Shown: positions 19,203 through 28,964, numbered from the stretch's first letter. The stretch is DNA of 64,000 nucleotides from Sphingobacterium daejeonense (GCF_901472535.1 NZ_LR590470.1:248001-312000); one strand, 5' to 3'. The notes: generated from the sequence alone by a model not told the origin. Numbers and translations are program-made.

Positions 19203-20418
19203 AAATTCAAAATCCCTGCATGAAATAGTTGCGGAGAACATCATCAAGAAACTTGAACAGGGTACAGCGCCGTGGCAAAAGCCGTGGAACAGCAACATTC
19301 CAGCATTTGAACTGCCCTATAATGCGATTACGGGCAACCGTTACAAAGGTATCAACAGCCTGTCGCTGTTATCGTCAGACCGTGAAGACCCGCGTTGGAT
19401 GACGTTCAATCAGGCTTCGACAAACGGTTGGAAAGTACGAAAAGGAGAAAAAGCATCCATGATCCAATTTGTCAAGACCCATGAACTTGTTACCAAAAGA
19501 GACGAGCAGGGCAAGCCGATTTTGGATGAAAAGGGCAAGCCTGTAAAAGCCAAAGTAGGTCTGAACCGGGCAATCATTACCAGCGCATGGGTTTTCAATG
19601 CGCAGCAGATCGATGGCATCGAACCTTTGGTAAAACCCGACGTAAAGCAATTCCAATGGGACTCTATCCAACGGGCAGAAAATATCATTCAGGCTTCGGA
19701 GCGGACATAACCTACAGATCGGGGAGACCGAGCCTATTACAGTCCGGCACTCGACAGTATCACCATGCCTATGCGCGAACAATTCGACGCATCGGATAAG
19801 TATTATGCCACCCTGCTCCATGAGCTCGGCCATTGGACGGGACACAAAGACCGTCTGGACAGAAGTATGATTGGCAGCTTTGGGACAGAGGGCTATGCTC
19901 GCGAGGAACTCCGTGCTGAAATCGCTTCGATGCTTATCGGTCAGGAACTCAATATTGGCCACGATCCCGGCCAACACGTGGCCTACGTGGACAGTTGGAT
20001 ACAGATTTTGCGTGACACGCCCTTTGAGATACATGCAGCCGCGGCTGATGCCGAAAAAATACTTAATTACCTTTTGGCATTTGAGCAAAAAAGGGAAATC
20101 AAAGCAGCCGCTAATGTTCAGACCGAGGTACAGGCCGAAGCAAGACCACAAAGGACAAAAGAAAGCAGCCTTTCTATAGGTGATGAAATTGCCTATAACA
20201 ATACCGTCTACAAAGTGCAAGGTCATCTGAAACGTGGCCGTATGCGTGTGGAAGACCTGACTACCGGAAATATTTTCCCGCTATCGAAAACTGATCGGCT
20301 ATACGGTTCACTGCTCCATGCCAAACAGTATCCCGATGCTATCAAAATAAGTGAAGACCTACACCGCCCGGTACATGCCGAAAAGGAGGCTGTTGCCGCC
20401 TATGGTATCAGAAGATAA
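19192..20418 (+). CDS. ArdC-type antirestriction protein, frameshifted
   Basis: The N-terminal domain (A-P-W-Q-K-P-W, Y-N-A-I-T-G-N-R-Y-K-G-I-N, then W-K-V-R-K-G-E-K) matches the ssDNA-binding domain of ArdC proteins. The C-terminal domain carries the zincin motif HELGHWTGH. ArdC proteins protect incoming DNA from restriction during conjugative entry. Two near-compensating shifts at about 19705 and 19725 disturb the join between domains; the bridged protein is about 408 residues. A C-terminal tail of about 110 residues (from R-P-Q-R-T-K-E-S) is longer than the core domain. It overlaps the 52-residue gene upstream. Confidence 0.83.
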
Positions 20419-20446
20419 AATCTAAAACTTAACAAACAATTACATC

Positions 20447-21262
20447 ATGAAATATCCCATCAACGAAAATGAAATGCCCCTAATCGAACTTGAAAAATTG
20501 GGGCTTTACAAAGACGGAGGGTTCAGTATCGGTCCGGAGAATATCGATGCCCTGCTTGCAGGAAGAAGAACCGATATGTTGAGCATGGCAGCTCTGAACA
20601 TCGACGGGCTTGCCATCCGTCAATTGGATGCCAAGTTATCCCTTGGCCGGAATACAGACGGCACGGTACAGCTAAACATACACCCCATCTATCGGGAACC
20701 GCAATGGCATCCACTGTTGAGCGATGACGAGGAAAAAGCCCTGATCGCAGGAGAAAAGCACGTTGTCAGCAAGGAACAGGAGATTGACGGTAACAGAAAG
20801 AAGAAAGTCCTCATTGAATATGACGACCTGACACGGGAATTTATAGCGTATGAATCAGACGCTGTGCAGGCTCCGATCAGAGTAAACGGCGAAGAACTTT
20901 CGGAAAAGCAACAGGAGGCTTTCCGCAACGGTGAAGTTGTGGAACTCAAAGACGGAACCAAAATCCAACATTCAGCAACGGACAATAAGGGTATCCGTTC
21001 AGACCGAAAACGGCTTATGTTATCGGTGCTTTTGGACGGCGGTATATCTTACTTGGTGTTCAGAGGTATCAATAACCTAAAAGGTAGGCTTGAACCGCAG
21101 AGCGAGGGTTACAGCGAGGGGTATAACCGCGCATTGGCCGATATGATGATGGCGGATAAAAAACAGAAAGACAGAGGCAATGAAAAAACCGTTGAAGACT
21201 TTGTACTAGATCTTCGGGATAAACAAGAAAGCAGAGGCTACGGTCGTACCGGGGCGAGGTAA
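20447..21262 (+). CDS. DUF4099/DUF3945-type ICE protein
   Basis: This intact 271-residue protein combines two features. The N-terminal segment (L-I-E-L-E-K-L-G-L-Y-K-D-G) is typical of DUF4099. The middle (N-I-H-P-I-Y-R-E-P, L-I-E-Y-D-D-L-T-R-E-F-I-A, then L-S-E-K-Q-Q-E-A-F-R-N-G) is typical of DUF3945. Such proteins accompany Bacteroidota conjugative transposons, with no established biochemical role. The stop overlaps the next start (TAATG). Calling it a DNA-processing accessory would be speculation. Confidence 0.7.
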   Translation: MKYPINENEMPLIELEKLGLYKDGGFSIGPENIDALLAGRRTDMLSMAALNIDGLAIRQLDAKLSLGRNTDGTVQLNIHPIYREPQWHPLLSDDEEKALIAGEKHVVSKEQEIDGNRKKKVLIEYDDLTREFIAYESDAVQAPIRVNGEELSEKQQEAFRNGEVVELKDGTKIQHSATDNKGIRSDRKRLMLSVLLDGGISYLVFRGINNLKGRLEPQSEGYSEGYNRALADMMMADKKQKDRGNEKTVEDFVLDLRDKQESRGYGRTGAR

Positions 21263-21816
21263 TGGTATTTCTCCGATTGAAGACCCAAGTACGGAAGTTT
21301 TTTGCACCCTATTTGGATATTGTCGAAGGTAATATTCTATTTCCATATACCCTAAAAAATCAGGTTGTAGAGAATGAACGTTGGAGTGAAAATAGTGTTC
21401 GTGATCCGGTTACACAAGGTATATGGTTGGCGGCGAATAGCTTGCCTTTGTCCGTTACCGACCTTTTTATCGGTCATTCGGCTCGTGATATAATCTGCTT
21501 TTGTCATTTTTACACCAATTGGATTATCCCACATTGTCCGTGTGCATTTGCTTCAATGGGATTGTTGCCAACCAAAAGTCAGTTTACGGGGCTTAAGACC
21601 GTTTTCCCGAACGCAAAAATACATACAATATTCGATGGGGGGCTAAGTGGCCGTGTTGCAGATTGTAAAGTAGCTTCTTGGCAGATCGGAATGAGTGCGA
21701 TGTTTAGTATTGTCGATGAAAATGTCGAATTTTTTTGCAAAAAAAAGAGATACATTATTCCTATCGAAAATTTTTCATTGAACTGTTTTGAAAAAAATGT
21801 CCGGAATCCGGGCTAA
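21262..21816 (+). CDS. Toprim-like protein at ICE edge
   Basis: This 184-residue protein starts on the last base of the previous stop. The stretch L-F-I-G-H-S-A-R-D-I-I-C-F-C, followed by P-N-A-K-I-H-T-I-F-D-G-G-L-S-G-R-V-A-D, resembles the core of Toprim-like proteins of Bacteroidota elements. The acidic D-x-D position reads F-D-G-G, so catalytic competence is doubtful. It is the last supported gene of the high-GC block, and base composition falls from here on. Family assignment is tentative. Confidence 0.5.
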   Translation: MVFLRLKTQVRKFFAPYLDIVEGNILFPYTLKNQVVENERWSENSVRDPVTQGIWLAANSLPLSVTDLFIGHSARDIICFCHFYTNWIIPHCPCAFASMGLLPTKSQFTGLKTVFPNAKIHTIFDGGLSGRVADCKVASWQIGMSAMFSIVDENVEFFCKKKRYIIPIENFSLNCFEKNVRNPG

Positions 21817-22628
21817 TATCAGAACCCATAAACCGAAGGCACACTTTGAGACGTTTTACCAATCCTTTGCAAAAGGGGTCCTGTAAATAGTTCCATTCCA
21901 TGCCAATGATCATTAATTGGGATAGGCCTGACCTAATGGTAAGGTCAAAAATCCCGACATAAGGAACCATTCTATATCTTTTGTTAGAGACACCTGTACG
22001 ATGTCTTCTTTTTTTATCCAAGGCGATTTAAATCTGCAATTTGATAGTAGAATCAGCCGATGCGCAATGCCTGCTTATTGGATTAATGCGGGCATATAAA
22101 GGGTTTAGCATTCTCTCAAATTGCAGTATTGCCCAAAATACTGAAGAACTTATAGATTTAGGATAAAACTCAAGGAAAGGTGCCTCGGATTTAGTTTCCT
22201 TAGCAGGATAGTTATGCACGAGCACCCTATCGGTTGGGTATTCTTTAGGCTTGCCGCTGCCATGGAGGAATGGGGTCGAGAGGAAATTCCAAGCAAGTTT
22301 ACTGCGTCGGATATTTTACGGGAGAGGATTGGGAAACTTCTCTGTTGACAGGCTGTTTGGGATACAAATGGGAAGGGCATTAAGCTAATACTCCTATCCT
22401 CAAGAGATCACTGTCGTAAAGAAGCAAAGATGCTATAATATATGTCCGAAAAAGCATTTCCGAAAAATCCACAACGTGTCACCTCTACAAGTAAAATTGT
22501 AACTTATTGCCGATTTGTTAAGTGCATTCTTGCCTAAGGGAGTTATTGTCCTGCTCATGATTAAAGGTCAATTCTCTTTCCCAAGGCGGATTAATGGATG
22601 TTCCGGATGTTTTGAATTCAATGATGAA
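21817..22628. other. Gene-poor boundary region
   Basis: No convincing gene is seen in these 812 bases, which lie between the last ICE-type gene and the beta-lactamase. Short frames exist: 21761-22021 on the minus strand (86 codons, overlapping the Toprim-like gene) and 22214-22348 on the plus strand (M-H-E-H-P-I-G-W-V-F-F-R-L-A). Neither matches a family I recognise. Composition shifts toward AT, so the right end of the element may lie here. No direct repeat or tRNA gene marks an attachment site. Confidence 0.4.
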
Positions 22629-23448
22629 TTATTTTCCTGAAGTTTTTTGGATATAATCATTTAGGACCTTATTTGTGATTTCAACCCTTGATTTTGCAAA
22701 ATAGGGATTTTTTGTTTCTGTAGAATCTATAACTCTCGTTGCGAAGAAATATTGGTTGTCATTCGTTGATAAGTATCCAATAAACCAACCGATGTTAAGG
22801 CAGTCTTTTAATGTCCAACCTGTTTTGCCTCTTAGGATAGTATTGTCCTTTTTTTCTAAAACCATCATTTCCTTTACAAGGTCCATATTTTCTGGTGAGA
22901 ATGGGAGTTGATTTTGAGATAACTGGATTAAGAATTCTACTTGATTTTTTGGAGTGACCTCAAAATCTCCATAGTTCCAAAAATCATCTTTTGCTTGACT
23001 AATATCTCCGTTTCCATACTTCAATTTCTTCAATGTTTTTTTATATTTTTTCTTACCAATCTTCTGGGAGAGAACTTCATAAAACCAGATTGTCGAATTT
23101 TTGAATGCACCTTTTAAATCGGTGTCTTGGTTCCATGCAGGGATAACGGTCCCTAAAATGAGATTTTTCTTTCCCATCCCACTTCAGCGTATCATTTGCG
23201 GTAGAAATAGCTTTAGTTTCTAGGGCTATTAATGAATTGACGATTTTGAAAGTTGAGGCTGGTAAAGTTCCTATATGGGCGTCCTTTTCATCGGTATAGT
23301 ACCATTTTGCATTTTTTAGATCAAAGATAGTGGTGCTTCCCTTGACATTATTCACAGAAAATAAGTCTGAATTGTTTGTTTGAGCAAAGGATTTGTTGAA
23401 AAGTATGAATGTAATGGTAATAAAGAGATAGTATTTGATAGATGTCAT
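22629..23448 (-). CDS. Class D (OXA-type) beta-lactamase, frameshifted
   Basis: The minus-strand product begins with a signal peptide (L-F-I-T-I-T-F-I-L-F-N-K-S-F-A-Q). It carries the class D motifs in order: active-site P-A-S-T-F-K, S-T-I at the S-x-V position, Y-G-N, F-W-x-x-G, and K-T-G. Total length is about 272 residues, normal for OXA enzymes. The frame breaks once, near 23150-23175, between W-D-G-K and I-P-A-W-N-Q-D. If that is a sequencing error, the enzyme should hydrolyse beta-lactams in the periplasm. Its AT-rich composition matches the chromosome rather than the ICE, so it is probably an intrinsic gene. Substrate range cannot be judged. Confidence 0.87.
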
Positions 23449-23837
23449 TTATTTTCGTGTTATAACAATTAAAAAACGGTTAGTAATACAGTTTATTATT
23501 ATTTAATATAAAAACGAAATTATAACAAACTGCCATTTTGCCTAATGTGATCATGAACTCTGTAATTGATTGAGCAATGACAATGGTCTTTGGAAGTTGC
23601 AATCTGTATAAATAATAAGATAATTAATGTTTAATTACGGTATAAATTTATTTGATAGTAAAGTGATAGTGTAAAATTGATATTAAATTCTTACATTTTA
23701 CTGTATTACAGTATCTGATTGTGGTTAATAGGCGACGAAGAATAGTTTATTTTTATTTCATAAAACGATTCGGTCTATTTTTTGTTATTAAGTAAGTAAA
23801 TGCAGAAATTAGTTTAACACATAAATTGCAGTATAAA
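23449..23837. other. AT-rich intergenic region
   Basis: This 389-base divergent gap lies between the beta-lactamase (minus) and the YtxH gene (plus). It must hold both promoters. It is strongly AT-rich with several A/T runs. No ORF, repeat or hairpin stands out. Confidence 0.5.
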
Positions 23838-24107
23838 ATGAATGATAACGGTAAGATTGTAACAGCGCTGTTGGCTGGATTGGCCGCAGGTGCAGTTTTA
23901 GGAATTATTTTCGCTCCTGAGAAAGGTAGTGAAACAAGAGAGAAATTGAATGAATCATTGACTGATCTTGGTGACGCGATTAAGGAACGTGCAGAGGAGC
24001 AGTTTGATCAGCTAAGTGATTTTAAAGATAAGTTAGTTGCTGCGGTAAAATCGAAGCTTGGAAGAGCTGAGGATGCTATCGATGAAGAAATCGAAGAGCA
24101 CGCTTAA
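23838..24107 (+). CDS. YtxH domain-containing protein
   Basis: This 89-residue protein starts at the ATG at 23838. An N-terminal membrane helix carries the YtxH signature (L-L-A-G-L-A-A-G-A-V-L-G-I-I-F-A-P-E-K-G-S). A long charged amphipathic helix follows. YtxH proteins are small membrane proteins often associated with stress or envelope functions, with no defined activity. It is first in a three-gene set with a holin-like protein and a basic protein, a common Bacteroidota arrangement. Confidence 0.8.
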   Translation: MNDNGKIVTALLAGLAAGAVLGIIFAPEKGSETREKLNESLTDLGDAIKERAEEQFDQLSDFKDKLVAAVKSKLGRAEDAIDEEIEEHA

Positions 24108-24144
24108 GGATACCAAGCCTTAGATTATTAATGAGTTTTAAATA

Positions 24145-24177
24145 ATTCCAGGACTATCACATGGATAGTCTTGGAAT
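24145..24177 (+). terminator. Hairpin between YtxH and holin-like genes
   Basis: ATTCCAGGACTATC at 24145-24158 pairs with GATAGTCTTGGAAT at 24164-24177, with one mismatched position and a 5-base loop. No strong T-run follows. It may therefore stabilise or attenuate the message rather than fully terminate it. Confidence 0.45.
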
Positions 24178-24198
24178 CTATGATATGGAATTACGTGC

Positions 24199-24660
24199 AT
24201 GGAAGAACAAAAATTTTCATTTTCTGAAGTATTCGATAAATCAAAAGAATACATAGAGACACAAATCGAACTGGCAAAGCTAAAAGCCTTGTCAAGGTCA
24301 TCACGGATCGTCGGATCACTGATTGTTGATGGCAGTAAGGTGTTGTTGAGTTTGCTGATTGTGTTTTTTATTTCCTTGGCTCTGGGTTTTTACTTAGGAG
24401 AACTTTTGGGAAGTTATTCACTTGGATTTTTAGCTACAGGAGGTATATTCTTTGTCATATTGCTTTTGATAAGAGTATTTGAGCCTAAATTGGAAGAAAA
24501 GTTCATGAATGTTACCATCAAACGTATCATGTCAAAATGGGATGCTGATGATGATGACGAATTGGATGAAGAAAAAATCAAAGAAAAGGTTCGAGAGGCA
24601 GTTGAGGAAGTAGAAAATGAAGTTGAAGAAGAAGTAAAGGTAGAAAAAGAACGAGTTTAA
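24199..24660 (+). CDS. Phage-holin-like membrane protein
   Basis: This 153-residue protein has two adjacent membrane helices at about residues 50-72 and 78-97 (L-L-S-L-L-I-V-F-F-I-S-L-A-L-G-F, then L-A-T-G-G-I-F-F-V-I-L-L). A very acidic C-terminal tail follows. The layout fits the phage-holin 3.6-like family, which in Bacteroidota chromosomes is not tied to prophage. It lies between the YtxH gene and the basic-protein gene. Function is unknown; an envelope or stress role is inferred. Confidence 0.7.
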   Translation: MEEQKFSFSEVFDKSKEYIETQIELAKLKALSRSSRIVGSLIVDGSKVLLSLLIVFFISLALGFYLGELLGSYSLGFLATGGIFFVILLLIRVFEPKLEEKFMNVTIKRIMSKWDADDDDELDEEKIKEKVREAVEEVENEVEEEVKVEKERV

Positions 24661-24667
24661 TCTGATT

Positions 24668-25225
24668 ATGAGGACAAAGGTTACGAATTTTGACGAATTG
24701 ACTGCAGAAATTGCTCGATTGAAAGTACAGAAAAAAGAGCAAGAGGCATTTTTATTGAATCAGTATGATTTGCTGAAAAATAAAATTGAAAAGCCAGTTC
24801 GAATTGCGAATATGGTATTAAATCGCGTACCTGGAGTATCAACTGTAAAAGGCTTGATATCGGGTATCGGTCAAGTGACGAATAAAAATAATAAAGCTGA
24901 TTGGTTGACTAAAACATTGCAATTGGGATTGCCATTGGTTTTAAACAGAACACTGTTGAAAAATGCAGGTTGGTTGAAAAAAGGCCTTGTTCTATTAGGA
25001 TCGGAAACTGTTGCCAGCCAGGTTAACCAAAGCAAAGTGTCTTCTATTATCGATAAGATTACCTCTTTTATTAAGCCTAAAAAGAAGAAAAAGAAAAAAG
25101 GTGAAATTATTGATGTTGTTGTTGAACCTCCAACTATTCCGCCCAACCATCCACCGATGATTACCGCAGAAGAAAGTGTACAAGATAATGCTTACGGCAT
25201 TCCAAAAGACAGTGAAGCTTATTAG
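24668..25225 (+). CDS. Basic hypothetical protein of YtxH cluster
   Basis: This 185-residue protein has an N-terminal coiled-coil-like segment (residues about 10-40), a moderately hydrophobic middle and a lysine run (K-P-K-K-K-K-K-K-K-G) near residue 140. It ends in a proline-rich tail. It starts 8 bases after the holin-like gene, so it is probably co-transcribed. No known domain is recognised. Its basic charge complements the acidic tail of its neighbour, which could indicate interaction, but that is speculation. Confidence 0.6.
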   Translation: MRTKVTNFDELTAEIARLKVQKKEQEAFLLNQYDLLKNKIEKPVRIANMVLNRVPGVSTVKGLISGIGQVTNKNNKADWLTKTLQLGLPLVLNRTLLKNAGWLKKGLVLLGSETVASQVNQSKVSSIIDKITSFIKPKKKKKKKGEIIDVVVEPPTIPPNHPPMITAEESVQDNAYGIPKDSEAY

Positions 25226-25238
25226 GATAAACTCCTAA

Positions 25239-26177
25239 TTAAGCTTTTTCATTGTAGTTTTGCAGGAAATCTTGATATGCTAATCTGATGCCGTCTTTTA
25301 AATCTGTTTTGGCTTTCCAGCCTAATCTATTTAGTTTACTGACATCCATCAATTTCCGGGGAGTACCATCAGGTTTACTACTGTCGAATTCCAATTGACC
25401 CTCAAATCCCACGACCTCTTTAATGAGTTGTGCCAAATCTCGAATACTGACATCCTCTCCTACACCAATATTTACAAACTGAAGGTCATCATAGTTTTCC
25501 ATTAAAAAAACACACGCATCTGCGAGGTCGTCAGCATACATAAATTCTCGGAGTGGCGTCCCAGAACCCCAAATACTAACAGTAGGGCTGTTATTCACTT
25601 TTGCTTCATGGAATTTTCGGATCAAAGCTGGCAGTACATGTGAATTTTCGGGATGGTAATTGTCATTTATGCCATACAGGTTTGTTGGCATAACCGAAAT
25701 ATAGTTGTCCTGATATTGAAGCCGATAAGATTCTACCATTTTTATCCCTGCAATCTTAGCAATGGCATAAGGCTCATTGGTAGGTTCAAGAGTTCCTGTC
25801 AATAAATAATCCTCCTTCAATGGCTGAGGGGCCATTTTTGGATAGATGCAGCTGGATCCTAAGAACATTAGTTTCTTGACATCATTTTCGTGAGAAAAGT
25901 GGATAACATTATTTTGAATAGCTAAATTCTCATATAAAAAATCAGCCCTGTAGATATTGTTCGCCATAATTCCGCCGACTTTGGCTGCAGCTAAAAAAAC
26001 ATATTCCGGTTTTTCATTTTCAAAAAACTCCTTTACAGCTTGTTGATCACGAAGGTCTAGTTCTTTGGATGTTCTGGTAATGATATTTTCATATCCTAAC
26101 TCTTTTAATCTACGATAAATAGCCGATCCGACCATCCCTCTATGTCCTGCAACGTAAATTTTCGCTTGTTTTTCCAC
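25239..26177 (-). CDS. fcl: GDP-L-fucose synthase
   Basis: This 312-residue SDR enzyme converts GDP-4-keto-6-deoxymannose to GDP-L-fucose by epimerisation and NADPH reduction. Visible features are the nucleotide-binding G-H-R-G-M-V-G-S-A at the N-terminus, S-S-C-I-Y-P, the catalytic Y-A-I-A-K, and M-P-T-N-L-Y-G. Length and motifs are normal for the family. It supplies fucose for surface glycans, although the polysaccharide locus lies about 13 kb away. It faces the YtxH cluster convergently and is divergent from trmB. Confidence 0.93.
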   Translation of the reverse strand: MEKQAKIYVAGHRGMVGSAIYRRLKELGYENIITRTSKELDLRDQQAVKEFFENEKPEYVFLAAAKVGGIMANNIYRADFLYENLAIQNNVIHFSHENDVKKLMFLGSSCIYPKMAPQPLKEDYLLTGTLEPTNEPYAIAKIAGIKMVESYRLQYQDNYISVMPTNLYGINDNYHPENSHVLPALIRKFHEAKVNNSPTVSIWGSGTPLREFMYADDLADACVFLMENYDDLQFVNIGVGEDVSIRDLAQLIKEVVGFEGQLEFDSSKPDGTPRKLMDVSKLNRLGWKAKTDLKDGIRLAYQDFLQNYNEKA

Positions 26178-26207
26178 CTGAATATATTATTTATACAAAT
26201 ATAAGGT

Positions 26208-26215
26208 TAATTTTG
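26208..26215 (+). promoter_or_regulatory. Putative -7 element for trmB
   Basis: TAATTTTG fits the Bacteroidota -7 consensus TAnnTTTG and lies 17 bases before the trmB ATG. No good -33 TTG is seen at the usual distance. Confidence 0.35.
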
Positions 26216-26232
26216 CGACTTAATTATCAGCT

Positions 26233-26886
26233 ATGGGTAAGGATAAACTAAGAAAATTCGCAGAAGTTGCTACATTCAAAAATGTTGTTCAGCTAGATGC
26301 AGGTAAGGAATTTAAAGGAAAATGGGCTAAGGAATTCTTTAAGAATGAACAACCTATTATTCTGGAATTGGCATGTGGAAAAGGAGAATATACCGTGAAC
26401 TTGGCCAAATTATTCCCTGACAAGAATTTTATTGGTATTGACTATAAAGGGAATAGAATTTGGCGCGGCGCCAAAACAGCAATAGAGGAAGGTATTGATA
26501 ATGTCGGTTTTCTAAGAATACAGATTGAGACTATTTTAGACCATTTTGAAAAAGATGAAGTTTCTGAAATATGGATTACATTCCCGGATCCTCAACCTCA
26601 AGATAGCCGTGAGAAAAAACGACTAACGAATCCTGTCTTTTTGGAAAGATACAAGCATATTCTTGTCCCTGAAGGTATTATGCACTTAAAAACCGACAAT
26701 GACGGTTTTTATGCGTACACCATCGAACAAATTGAATTACAATCATTACCTAAGATAAAGGAAACAACAGACCTTTACCACTCTGATTTGGTAGATGATG
26801 TTTTGTCAATCAAAACATATTATGAGAAAAAATATTTAGCGGAAGATAAAAACATCAATTACGTACAATGGAAATTCGATAAATAA
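26233..26886 (+). CDS. trmB: tRNA (guanine-N7-)-methyltransferase
   Basis: This 217-residue SAM-dependent enzyme makes m7G46 in tRNA. The SAM-binding motif is E-L-A-C-G-K-G-E-Y, followed by F-I-G-I-D-Y-K-G-N-R. The family signature T-F-P-D-P-Q-P-Q lies near residue 120 and H-L-K-T-D-N-D near residue 160. Length and motif order are typical. No frameshift is seen. It is a standalone gene divergent from fcl, with the M28 peptidase 36 bases downstream. Confidence 0.93.
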   Translation: MGKDKLRKFAEVATFKNVVQLDAGKEFKGKWAKEFFKNEQPIILELACGKGEYTVNLAKLFPDKNFIGIDYKGNRIWRGAKTAIEEGIDNVGFLRIQIETILDHFEKDEVSEIWITFPDPQPQDSREKKRLTNPVFLERYKHILVPEGIMHLKTDNDGFYAYTIEQIELQSLPKIKETTDLYHSDLVDDVLSIKTYYEKKYLAEDKNINYVQWKFDK

Positions 26887-26922
26887 AGGACGTTTAAAAA
26901 TGATTTCGTAAATTCATTTATT

Positions 26923-28359
26923 ATGAAAAGAATTTACCTAATCTGCCTTTTATTAAGTTTTCAGTTTGCAGTTGCACAAGAAGGCTTGAAAACAACCTTT
27001 CAAAGGATTTACGAGGATATCAGTACGAATTCCGAAGCCTATGATCGCCTGAAATATTCTACAGAGAATCTAGGACATCGGCTGACGGGATCAGAGAATG
27101 GTAAAAAAACGGAAGAATATGCTTATAATCTTCTTGAATCCTATGGTTATGCAGTCAGTTACCAGCCATTTACTACCGAAAGCTGGGCGCGTGAATCTCT
27201 TGAACTCACCTTAAATAACAAAAATGTACCCTCCGTTTCTTTGGCACATTCACCTGTAAAGGTTGATTTAACAGCTGATCTTATTGATTTGGGTAATGGT
27301 CTTGAGGCTGATTATGAAAAAGCTGGAGAACAGGTCAAGGGGAAGATCGCCTTGGTATATCTTCATATCTTACCTAATACTGGAGAGAACCTAAAGAATT
27401 TGCATCGCTCTGAAAAGACAGCCTTAGCGAATAAAAATGGCGCCAAGGGAATTATTTTTATCAATAGTGTCAAGGGAAATGTGCTTTTGACCGGAACGGC
27501 GTCAATTACGGGGAAATTAATTGATATTCCAGCAATCTGTATCGGATATGAGGATGGCATGAAATGGAAAGAAACCTTGGAGAAAGAAAAGGTTTCTGCA
27601 GCTATTAAAATGCGCAATAAATCTGAGTTAACCACTGCCAGAAACGTTATTGTTTCTATTAAAGGTACGGAATACCCAGAAGAGAAAATCGTAATCGGAG
27701 GGCATTTGGATAGTTGGGACTTGGCCACTGGAGCAATTGATAATGGCTTGGGTTCTTATGCTGTAATGGATATAGCAAGGGTTTTCAAGAAGTTGAACTT
27801 GCAACCAAAGAGAAGTGTAGATTTTGTTTTGTTTATGGGTGAAGAGCAAGGGTTGTTGGGTTCTAAAGCATATGTGAATGAAGCCATTGAAAATGGAACC
27901 CTTGGTCAGGTAAGATATATGTTGAATTTTGATATGGTCAATGCACCAACGGGATTTGCAACAAGCAGAGATGAAATGAAAACGCTTTTAGACTCAATTG
28001 GGGCTGTGTATGCAGAAGTTGACACGGATTTTAAAAATCAAAATAGTTCAGGTGCAGGTTTACATAGTGATCACCAGCCTTTTATGATGCAGGGGATTCC
28101 AAGTGGTTCCGGTACTGGCGGTAAGTTGCCGAACAATGCTGGACAATACTACCACTCCGACAATGATGTCTTTAAATTGGTGGATAAAAAAGGAATGGAA
28201 CAAACTGTTAAAGTCGGAGCTGCTTACCTTTATGGGCTGACCGATGCCAATGAGATTCCTGCACAACGCTTTTCAGACGAGGAAATTGTAAAATTCCTTG
28301 AATCAAAAGGACTAAAGGAGCCATTGATTATTTCTGGAGAATGGCGTTGGGGGAAATAA
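26923..28359 (+). CDS. Exported M28 family peptidase with PA-like domain
   Basis: This 478-residue protein has a signal peptide (I-C-L-L-L-S-F-Q-F-A-V-A-Q). A protease-associated-like insert at about residues 125-230 is followed by an M28 zinc aminopeptidase core. Metal ligands and catalytic residues appear in G-G-H-L-D-S-W-D, A-I-D-N-G, G-E-E-Q-G and the late H-S-D-H. M28 enzymes of this layout remove N-terminal residues from peptides in the periplasm or outside. Its stop is immediately followed by the end of pncA on the other strand. Confidence 0.88.
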   Translation: MKRIYLICLLLSFQFAVAQEGLKTTFQRIYEDISTNSEAYDRLKYSTENLGHRLTGSENGKKTEEYAYNLLESYGYAVSYQPFTTESWARESLELTLNNKNVPSVSLAHSPVKVDLTADLIDLGNGLEADYEKAGEQVKGKIALVYLHILPNTGENLKNLHRSEKTALANKNGAKGIIFINSVKGNVLLTGTASITGKLIDIPAICIGYEDGMKWKETLEKEKVSAAIKMRNKSELTTARNVIVSIKGTEYPEEKIVIGGHLDSWDLATGAIDNGLGSYAVMDIARVFKKLNLQPKRSVDFVLFMGEEQGLLGSKAYVNEAIENGTLGQVRYMLNFDMVNAPTGFATSRDEMKTLLDSIGAVYAEVDTDFKNQNSSGAGLHSDHQPFMMQGIPSGSGTGGKLPNNAGQYYHSDNDVFKLVDKKGMEQTVKVGAAYLYGLTDANEIPAQRFSDEEIVKFLESKGLKEPLIISGEWRWGK

Positions 28360-28950
28360 TTATATCAAAAATCCACCTGCTTGAATAAAGGTGTTTTTCT
28401 TTTCCATGAAATCACCTTTATCAATAGCTTTAGTAGCTTTGGAAATGATACTGGTTTTGAACCCTTCTGAAATAGCATCCATTGCGGTATAGAAAACACA
28501 ATAATCAGCTGCCAATCCGCAAACATGTACTTCATCTATTTTTCGGGCTCTTAAATAACCGGCTAAACCAGTATCTTTCCTTTTTCCGTTGTCATAAAAT
28601 CCACTGTAGCTATCAATCCTAGGATCCATTCCTTTTCTGAAAATAGCCTCAATCTGAGAAGTGTCTAGATCTTCAGATAATTCAGCTCCGTAGCTTTCTT
28701 GAACACAGTGGCCTGGCCAAAGTACCTGACTTAATCCGTCAAGATCAATGACTTCAAAGGGTAACTTTCCCACATGTTGATTGGAAAAGCTCATATGTTC
28801 TTTTGGATGCCAATCCTGTGTAGCAACCACTAAATCGTAATCTTTTTGAATGTTATTTATGATTGGAATGATTTCATCACCCTTCGCCACCTCTAGGGAG
28901 CCTCCTGGCAAGAAATCATACTGCATGTCTACTATTATTAAAGCTTTCAT
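28360..28950 (-). CDS. pncA: Nicotinamidase
   Basis: This 196-residue isochorismatase-fold hydrolase converts nicotinamide to nicotinate in NAD salvage. The catalytic aspartate is in I-V-D-M-Q-Y-D-F, the metal-site histidines in D-W-H-P-K-E-H, and the nucleophilic cysteine in G-L-A-A-D-Y-C-V. Length is slightly below the E. coli enzyme but normal for Bacteroidota. It ends exactly where the convergent M28 gene ends, with no room for a terminator. The two-component operon lies just upstream on the same strand. Confidence 0.9.
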   Translation of the reverse strand: MKALIIVDMQYDFLPGGSLEVAKGDEIIPIINNIQKDYDLVVATQDWHPKEHMSFSNQHVGKLPFEVIDLDGLSQVLWPGHCVQESYGAELSEDLDTSQIEAIFRKGMDPRIDSYSGFYDNGKRKDTGLAGYLRARKIDEVHVCGLAADYCVFYTAMDAISEGFKTSIISKATKAIDKGDFMEKKNTFIQAGGFLI

Positions 28951-28964
28951 TATTCTAATTTACA

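Noticed and set aside
21761..22021. 86-codon minus-strand frame at the ICE edge
   Set aside because: It overlaps the end of the Toprim-like gene, has no recognisable family, and its flanking sequence gives no support.
22030..22348. Possible degraded helix-turn-helix or sigma-like fragment
   Set aside because: Residues resembling region 4 of a sigma factor appear only if several frames are combined, and the resemblance is too weak to call.
24199..24660. Prophage remnant suggested by the holin-like protein
   Set aside because: No other phage gene is nearby, and the YtxH/holin-like/basic-protein arrangement is common in Bacteroidota chromosomes.
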